64,000 nt of DNA, taken from positions 4,227,846-4,291,845 of the forward strand of contig LN554852.1 in NCBI GenBank assembly GCA_000953735.1, read 5' to 3'. The translations under genes and the position numbers were made by a program. The notes under the pieces were generated by a model. It saw only the letters and a program-made list of their open reading frames with translations. It was not told the origin of the DNA and made no database searches. This document shows positions 58,478 through 64,000 of the stretch, in pieces. Position 1 is the first letter of the stretch; each line of letters opens with the position of its first letter. The stretch is from Moritella viscosa. GTDB lineage: Bacteria; Pseudomonadota; Gammaproteobacteria; Enterobacterales; Moritellaceae.

Positions 58478-59644
58478 TTAATCAGAACCAAATAAATCGC
58501 GAGTATAAACCTTACCTACAACTGATATTAACGCATCTTCCATACGGTTCGACACTATCACATCAGACATATGCTTAAATTCTTCGAAGTCAGTTATTAC
58601 ACGAGAGTTGAAGAAGGTCTCTTCTACTAACACTGGCTCATAAATAACAACTTCAATACCTTTAGCTTTAATACGCTTCATGATGCCTTGAATAGACGAT
58701 GCACGGAAATTATCAGAACCCGTTTTCATGATCAGACGATAGATACCCACTACTTTTGGCTGTCTATTGATAATAGAAAATGCGATATGGTCTTTACGCA
58801 CAGTATTCGAATCAACAATAGAGCTAATTAACGAGTTAGGTACATCTTCGAAGTTGGCTCGTAATTGTTTGGTGTCTTTTGGTAAGCAATAGCCACCATA
58901 ACCAAATGATGGGTTATTGTAATGACTGCCAATACGAGGGTCTAACCCAACACCTTCAATAATTTGACGAGCATTCAAGCCATGCGTTTCGGCATACGTA
59001 TCGAGTTCATTAAAATAAGATACACGCATGGCAAGATAAGTATTTGAAAATAGCTTTACCGCTTCAGCTTCTGTTGAATCTGTAAATAAAATATCGATGT
59101 TTTCTTTAACCGCACCTTGTGCTAATAAATTAGCGAATACTTGCGCACGTTCCGATTTTTCACCCACAATAATACGTGAAGGATGTAAGTTATCGTATAA
59201 CGCTTTACCTTCACGTAAGAATTCTGGAGAAAAGATAATATTGCTACAGCATAACTTCTGCTTTATACGCTTAGTATAACCCACAGGTACTGTTGATTTA
59301 ATTACCATGACAGCTGTAGGATTGATTTCCATTACATCTTTTATAACAGCTTCAACAGACGAGGTATTAAAGTAGTTATTAACACTGTCATAATCTGTTG
59401 GTGTTGCGATAATGACAAAATCAGCATTTTTATAAGCTAATACTTTATTTAATGTAGCAATAAAGTTTAATTCTTTATTTTGTAAAAAATCTTCAATTTC
59501 AGTATCTGCAATTGATGAGATACCTTTGTTTAATTGATTTATTTTTTCTTCGATGATATCAATCGCAATTACTTCATTGTGTTGCGCAAGAAGCATTGCG
59601 TTTGACAGACCGACATAGCCAGTTCCAACAATAGCAATTTTCAT
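58478..59644 (-). CDS. ugd: UDP-glucose 6-dehydrogenase (copy 2)
   Basis: 388 residues, the same length as copy 1, from an ATG with GGAA seven bases upstream. [60 protein letters not shown] and the catalytic cysteine in [14 protein letters not shown] are intact. It should oxidise UDP-glucose to UDP-glucuronate and be redundant with copy 1. It lies 69 bases after manB and is followed by the pseudogene epimerase copy. Confidence 0.95.
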   Translation of the reverse strand: MKIAIVGTGYVGLSNAMLLAQHNEVIAIDIIEEKINQLNKGISSIADTEIEDFLQNKELNFIATLNKVLAYKNADFVIIATPTDYDSVNNYFNTSSVEAVIKDVMEINPTAVMVIKSTVPVGYTKRIKQKLCCSNIIFSPEFLREGKALYDNLHPSRIIVGEKSERAQVFANLLAQGAVKENIDILFTDSTEAEAVKLFSNTYLAMRVSYFNELDTYAETHGLNARQIIEGVGLDPRIGSHYNNPSFGYGGYCLPKDTKQLRANFEDVPNSLISSIVDSNTVRKDHIAFSIINRQPKVVGIYRLIMKTGSDNFRASSIQGIMKRIKAKGIEVVIYEPVLVEETFFNSRVITDFEEFKHMSDVIVSNRMEDALISVVGKVYTRDLFGSD

Positions 59645-59713
59645 TTTATAATTCCAATAAAAATGCACTCATAAAAATGAATACACTTATTCAATATAAC
59701 GCTGTCTGATAAT

Positions 59714-61132
59714 TTATTGACGTAATAACACTAAGATTTCAGCAGTTTTTTCTTCCATCAATGGAATATTTTGACGAGATTCAACATTCAAACGAACCAC
59801 AGGTTCAGTATTTGATGAACGTAAGTTAAAACGCCAGTCAGCAAACTCTAGGCTTATACCATCCGTTTCATCCACAACTAATGCTTCAACTTCGTATTGC
59901 ATACGCACTCTGGCAATCGCTTCAACGGGATTAGTAAGCTTCGAATTGATTTCACCCGATGATGGGTAGGCTTCAATACGCGCTTTCACGGTGTCTGACA
60001 GTTTCATGTTTTTTACTGACAGTAATTCTGTAACAAGTAACCAAGGGATCATGCCTGAATCGCAATAAGCAAAGTCACGGAAATAGTGATGGGCACTCAT
60101 TTCACCACCGTATACCGCATCTTCTTTGCGCATACGTTCTTTAATGAAAGCATGACCCGTCTTAGACATAATTGGTACTCCGCCGTTCGCTTCAACGATA
60201 TTAATGGTATTCCAGCTTAAACGAGGATCGTGAATGATTTTAGCGCCACTTTTTCCTTGTGAAGCGTCTTTTTGTAAAAACGCCTCAGCTAATAAGCCGA
60301 CTATGTAGTAACCTTCGATAAATTCGCCATTTTCATCAAACAAGAAACAGCGGTCAAAGTCACCATCCCATGCGATACCCATATCCGCTTTATGCTCCAT
60401 AACCGCATTCGCGGTATCCGCACGGCAATCATGTAACAATGGGTTTGGGATACCATTAGGGAAATTACCATCCGCTTCGTGATGAACTTTGATAAATTCA
60501 ACAGGTACATTTAGCACCTGAAAACGCTGTTCTAGTTCATCTATAACATGGCCCGCGGCACCATTACCTGAGTTAACCACTAATTTAATAGGCTTAATGT
60601 TAGCAGGCGTGATGTATGTCATTAGGTGATCAACATAAGCTGTTAATGTTGATTGCTGCGTTAACGTGCCACGCTTGCTTGCAACAACATCGGCAAAATT
60701 GTTTGCTTCAGCTAACGCTTGAATTTCACGCAGGCCGGTATCACCACTGATTGGTTTTGAGTCCTCACGTACCAATTTCATACCGTTGTAATCCATTGGA
60801 TTATGACTTGCTGTAACTTCAACACCGCCATCAATACCAAGGGATTTTGTCGCAAAATATATTTCTTCAGTGCCAGTCATACCTATATCGATAACATCGA
60901 CACCCGCGTCCATTAAACCACTAGCTAATGCGAGTTTTAGCTCTTCTGATGTGAGGCGTACATCACCACCAACAACGGCGGTTTTTCGTTCAGTTGGAGT
61001 TGCTGCAGACTCTTTTTTTGAAAACAAGTGTTGACCAAAAGCACGACCAATACGGTATGCAATGTCAACATTTAGTTCTGTACCTAATTGACCACGAATG
61101 TCATAGGCTTTAAATGCTGTTAATTTTGTCAT
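59714..61132 (-). CDS. manB: Phosphomannomutase
   Basis: 472 residues of the alpha-D-phosphohexomutase superfamily. [11 protein letters not shown], active-site [13 protein letters not shown] (Ser 109 is the phosphoserine), metal loop [15 protein letters not shown], sugar loop [11 protein letters not shown] and phosphate loop [12 protein letters not shown] are complete. A short insert (about 39-50, [10 protein letters not shown]) distinguishes it from E. coli CpsG. It makes mannose-1-phosphate for ManC. It lies nine bases after the family-2 glycosyltransferase gene. Confidence 0.95.
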   Translation of the reverse strand: MTKLTAFKAYDIRGQLGTELNVDIAYRIGRAFGQHLFSKKESAATPTERKTAVVGGDVRLTSEELKLALASGLMDAGVDVIDIGMTGTEEIYFATKSLGIDGGVEVTASHNPMDYNGMKLVREDSKPISGDTGLREIQALAEANNFADVVASKRGTLTQQSTLTAYVDHLMTYITPANIKPIKLVVNSGNGAAGHVIDELEQRFQVLNVPVEFIKVHHEADGNFPNGIPNPLLHDCRADTANAVMEHKADMGIAWDGDFDRCFLFDENGEFIEGYYIVGLLAEAFLQKDASQGKSGAKIIHDPRLSWNTINIVEANGGVPIMSKTGHAFIKERMRKEDAVYGGEMSAHHYFRDFAYCDSGMIPWLLVTELLSVKNMKLSDTVKARIEAYPSSGEINSKLTNPVEAIARVRMQYEVEALVVDETDGISLEFADWRFNLRSSNTEPVVRLNVESRQNIPLMEEKTAEILVLLRQ

Positions 61133-61141
61133 AATAAGATC

Positions 61142-61891
61142 TTATTTTTTAATGAAGAATTGCGGTATTTTTGATAAGTTTTTAAATAGCACAGCTTGAG
61201 GCCAAAAAAGTCCGCTATTTTTTAATGCATGAATATCTTCTTTGGTTTTTTGGATTATATTTTTGAGACTTCGATTACTTGCACCGCCAACACGCATTTT
61301 CATTACCACCTTAGGTAAATATGAAAGTGTTACATCATTAGCCCAAAGATAACGTAGTAGTGAATCATAATCAGCAGCGATCTTGAACTTCAAATCAAAT
61401 ACGCCAAATTTATTATAGAATTCACGCTTCATGTAAAATGTTGGATGAGGCGGCATCCAACCATTTTTTAATTTTTCTTTAGCGTAAGTTCCTGATTTCC
61501 ATAAACGAATAACATTATCAATATTGTCTTTCGATACATATTGAAGATCGCCATAAACGGCATCACAATTTGAATTTTCAAACTTAGCAACAATATCTTT
61601 AACTGCGTCAGGATAAGCAAATAGATCGTCAGAATGAAGATACCCGATAATATCACCCGTAGCCGCTTTAATGCCTTTATTCAACGCATCATAAATACCC
61701 TTATCTGGCTCACTAATAATTGTTGTTACGCGCGGGCATTGTTGCTTAATAACTTCCAGCGTATTATCGCTTGAAGCACCATCAATAATAATGTATTCAA
61801 TATTCTCATAACTTTGATTATTTAATGACTGTAAGGTATCTTTAATTGTTGCAACACTATTATAAGTTGCTGTGATAATCGAAACTTTCAT
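61142..61891 (-). CDS. Family-2 glycosyltransferase
   Basis: 249 residues with a GT-A fold. SIITATYNSVATIKDTLQSL, IDGASSDNT, the DxD-like HSDDLFAYPDAV and the acceptor-side HPTFYMKREFYNKFGVFDL resemble WcaE-type transferases of colanic acid loci. Its place between manC and manB suggests a fucose or mannose donor, but this is not shown by sequence. It is probably in an operon with its neighbours (9 and 32-base gaps). Confidence 0.88.
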   Translation of the reverse strand: MKVSIITATYNSVATIKDTLQSLNNQSYENIEYIIIDGASSDNTLEVIKQQCPRVTTIISEPDKGIYDALNKGIKAATGDIIGYLHSDDLFAYPDAVKDIVAKFENSNCDAVYGDLQYVSKDNIDNVIRLWKSGTYAKEKLKNGWMPPHPTFYMKREFYNKFGVFDLKFKIAADYDSLLRYLWANDVTLSYLPKVVMKMRVGGASNRSLKNIIQKTKEDIHALKNSGLFWPQAVLFKNLSKIPQFFIKK

Positions 61892-61923
61892 TTACTATTT
61901 CCTAGAGCTAAGTTTACCTTAAC

Positions 61924-63354
61924 TTAAACACGACCATATTTATCATCAAAACGGACAATATCATCTTCACCAAGGTATGAACCCGTTTGCACTTCAATCA
62001 ATTCCAGCGGTAATACACCAGGGTTTTCTAATGCGTGAATTTGCCCTAATGGAATATACGTCGATTCATTCTCTGTCACTAAGAAAGTTCGCTCACCATT
62101 GGTGACGCTTGCAGTGCCCGATACTACAATCCAATGTTCTGCTCTGTGGTGATGCATTTGAATCGATAATTTAGCACCTGGATTAACCGTAATACGTTTT
62201 ACTTGATCTCGCTCACCAAAATCAAGGGAGTCATATTTACCCCAAGGACGGAACACTTCACGTTGATGTTTATATTCGTAACGGTCATCTGCTTTTAACT
62301 TTTCAACGATGGTTTTCACATCTTGAACTTGGTCTTTGCAGGCCACTAATAACGCGTCTTTAGTTTCAACAATCACTAAGTTATCAACACCAACCGTTGT
62401 TACTAACTTGTGACCGGCATTAATGTATGAGTTAGTGGTATTGTGCGAGATGATATCACCGTGATTAACGTTACCATTCTCGTCTTTTTCGCTCACTTCC
62501 CATAATGATGAGAATGAACCGACATCACTCCAACCAGCATTCATTGGCACGACGATAGCATCAGAGCCTTCAGCTTTACAAAGAGGTTCCATCACCGCGT
62601 AATCAATCGAGTCTTCAGGGCATTGGGCAAATATATCAGCACTAATACGGGTAAAGTCTAAGTCTTGTGTTTTATACTCGTAGGCTTTTGTGCATATAGC
62701 TAACATATCAGGTGAGAATTTAGCCAGCTCTTCAAGATAGCGTGAGGCTTTAAACATGAACATACCGCTATTCCACAGATATTCACCTGAATCGAGGTAG
62801 GTTTCTGCTGTTGCTAGATTTGGTTTTTCTACAAAGCTGTCTACGTCAAAGCCAGTCGCTTCATTGTCTGTATGTTTAGCACCTTGTTTAATATAGCCAT
62901 AACCCGTTTCAGCATGTGTTGGCACGATACCAAAAGTCACAAGTTTATCTTGCGCAGCAAAGACTTTGGCATCAAGCACCGCTTGTTGGAATGCGGCAAC
63001 ATCTTTAATCACGTGGTCAGCGGCTAATACCAGTAATAATGGGTCATCATCTTTAGCGACAGCTGCCAATGCAGCCAGTGTAATCGCAGGGGCGGTGTTC
63101 TTACCCATCGGCTCAAGGATAATGTCACCTGCAGCGGTATTGTTAGCTCGTAACTGCTCTGCAACAATAAAACGGTGTTCGTTATTACAGATAATCAAGG
63201 GGTTTAAGCATTGCCTATTATCAAGACGGTTAATAGTTTCTTGTAATAAGGTATTTTCGTTTAATAATGCTAAAAATTGCTTTGGGTGCAGTGCGCGAGA
63301 TAAAGGCCATAAGCGTGACCCGCTACCGCCAGACATGATTACTGGTAAAATCAT
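61924..63354 (-). CDS. manC: Mannose-1-phosphate guanylyltransferase / mannose-6-phosphate isomerase
   Basis: 476 residues from the ATG with AAGGT about six bases upstream; the reading from 63414 lacks homology. The N-terminal transferase domain has [43 protein letters not shown] and [11 protein letters not shown]. The C-terminal cupin isomerase domain has [30 protein letters not shown] and [12 protein letters not shown]. It forms GDP-mannose, the precursor for the GDP-fucose enzymes encoded beyond the window edge. Confidence 0.96.
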   Translation of the reverse strand: MILPVIMSGGSGSRLWPLSRALHPKQFLALLNENTLLQETINRLDNRQCLNPLIICNNEHRFIVAEQLRANNTAAGDIILEPMGKNTAPAITLAALAAVAKDDDPLLLVLAADHVIKDVAAFQQAVLDAKVFAAQDKLVTFGIVPTHAETGYGYIKQGAKHTDNEATGFDVDSFVEKPNLATAETYLDSGEYLWNSGMFMFKASRYLEELAKFSPDMLAICTKAYEYKTQDLDFTRISADIFAQCPEDSIDYAVMEPLCKAEGSDAIVVPMNAGWSDVGSFSSLWEVSEKDENGNVNHGDIISHNTTNSYINAGHKLVTTVGVDNLVIVETKDALLVACKDQVQDVKTIVEKLKADDRYEYKHQREVFRPWGKYDSLDFGERDQVKRITVNPGAKLSIQMHHHRAEHWIVVSGTASVTNGERTFLVTENESTYIPLGQIHALENPGVLPLELIEVQTGSYLGEDDIVRFDDKYGRV

Positions 63355-63423
63355 AATAAACCTTAACTTTTTATTTTTAAATAATTGAATATGGAAATTG
63401 ATTCTTAACATCAATTTCTGACG

Positions 63424-63872
63424 CTAAGTAAAGTACCACTTACTGTGTTGATGTACGTCATCTTGTGTTAGTAACGTTTTAACATCCAACCATTGGTATT
63501 GACTGTGCTGCTCTGTGGGCAATGACAACTGAGACTCATCAACCGTTATCTCGTAACCTAATACCACATAATGCGCTGAGACGTGTTCGCCGAACACACT
63601 GTCATCATAAAAATGTTCAAAAGGGCCAAGCAATGTCGCTCGCTCAATGGCACAGGTTAATCCGAGTTCATGCTGACAAAGTCGTGTGAATGCAGTTTGC
63701 ATCGATTCATTTTTTTGAATGCGACCACCAGGTACAAACCAATAACCCTGCGCGGGTCGATTGGTTCTAAACCCGAGTAATGCTTGATTCTGTGGGTTTT
63801 AACCACAAGGTCAATCGAAATAAGCGGTGTTGAATCGATAACAGTTTCAAATGTGTTGTTATCTAAAAACAT
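63424..63872 (-). pseudogene. gmm: GDP-mannose mannosyl hydrolase (Nudix), frameshifted
   Basis: Start MFLDNNTFETVIDSTPLISI matches Gmm/NudD. After VVK the frame is lost at the T4 run at 63797-63800 (A4 on the coding strand). Adding one A restores NPQNQALLGFRTNRPAQGYW and then FVPGGRIQKNE, the Gmm Nudix core, and continues into the frame with AFTRLCQHELGL, GPFEHFYDD and HYVVLGYE to the end. It would be about 149 residues. The single-base loss in a homopolymer could be a real mutation, a slippage site or a sequencing error. It stands between fcl and manC as in colanic acid loci. Confidence 0.9.
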
Positions 63873-63893
63873 AAATCTCCGAGGCAAAAAAGG

Positions 63894-63951
63894 AGAAAAG
63901 AGAAAAGAGAAAAGTGAAAGTTGGGGTCGATGCCTTTGACCTTTGACCTTT
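63894..63951. repeat. Two adjacent 7-bp tandem repeats in the fcl-gmm gap
   Basis: AGAAAAG occurs three times in a row (63894-63914), and CCTTTGA occurs twice with a partial third copy (63933-63951). Both lie in the short spacer upstream of gmm. Confidence 0.75.
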
Positions 63952-63961
63952 CTCCCTGCTT

Positions 63962-64000
63962 CTATTTCCTAAACCAATCTTGATTATCAAGGAACCACTG
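63962..64000 (-). CDS. fcl: GDP-L-fucose synthase, C-terminal fragment (cut by window edge)
   Basis: Twelve codons and a stop: QWFLDNQDWFRK. This matches the end of E. coli Fcl/WcaG (WFLENQ...FR), and the next genes downstream are gmm and manC, as in colanic acid operons. The family enzyme converts the GDP-4-keto-6-deoxymannose made by Gmd to GDP-fucose. The call is from a short tail plus context. Confidence 0.75.
   Translation of the reverse strand, partial: QWFLDNQDWFRK

Larger units (their letters stand above)
57354..59644. repeat. Direct gene-pair repeat, copy B (ugd and broken epimerase)
   Basis: Second occurrence of the ugd-epimerase pair, in the same orientation as 41044-43272. About 14 kb of pse, ligase, glycosyltransferase and wecA genes lies between the copies. 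The epimerase here carries a frameshift; ugd is intact. Confidence 0.85.

Overview
The window reads as chromosomal DNA of a marine gammaproteobacterium. The evidence is an AT-rich sequence, a PomAB-type (sodium) flagellar stator, OmpK/Tsx-type outer-membrane channels, GlyGly-CTERM surface nucleases, and the order nrdR-ribD-ribE-ribB-ribH-nusB-thiL-pgpA with xseB-ispA-dxs next to it. A Moritella or Vibrio-like genus fits best. This is an inference from protein similarity remembered by family, not from a search.

Layout. 1-2.2 kb (minus strand): start of rbsC, then rbsA and rbsD, with a 34-bp perfect palindrome upstream that looks like a double LacI-family operator. 2.5-3.0 kb: a DUF1097 membrane protein. 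3.1-15.8 kb: a nucleic-acid scavenging region with two OmpK/Tsx channels, two 5'-nucleotidase lipoproteins, a porin, a large ExeM/NucH-type nuclease and a long endonuclease I. The two nucleases end in GlyGly-CTERM surface-sorting tails. 15.8-21.5 kb (minus): oppABCDF peptide importer, with a hairpin between oppA and oppB. 21.9-24.1 kb: a divergent secreted lipase and its chaperone gene, which is interrupted by one in-frame amber codon. 24.2-25.9 kb: pomB and pomA. 26.1-29.1 kb: xseB-ispA-dxs. 29.2-35.5 kb (minus): pgpA, thiL, nusB and the riboflavin genes, in which the ribB product carries a C-terminal domain without the GTP cyclohydrolase II metal site. 35.7-40.0 kb: a repeat-bearing DUF4124 protein, a small lipoprotein, glyA and an orphan torD-like chaperone.

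40.1-64.0 kb is a surface-polysaccharide region, nearly all on the minus strand: galU, a UDP-glucuronate 4-epimerase-like gene, ugd, a glycosyltransferase, the full pseudaminic acid pathway (pseB-C-F-GH-I, with PseG and PseH fused), an O-antigen ligase/polymerase-like protein, two tandem glycosyltransferases, a beta-CASP metallo-hydrolase, wecA, a second epimerase-ugd pair, and GDP-mannose/GDP-fucose genes (manB, manC, gmm, end of fcl). The two ugd-epimerase pairs lie in the same orientation and bracket about 14 kb of variable genes. The second epimerase copy and gmm are both frameshifted.

The first 16 kb can be read as one nutritional chain: surface nucleases cut DNA, the lipoprotein nucleotidases remove phosphate, OmpK/Tsx channels admit nucleosides, and the Rbs system handles free ribose. 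The most notable items are this nuclease-nucleotidase-channel cluster, the direct-repeat architecture of the polysaccharide locus, the non-canonical lipase with an interrupted chaperone, and the DUF4124 protein with five copies of a short FLAxINKKL-like motif. No mobile element, CRISPR array, tRNA or rRNA was seen.
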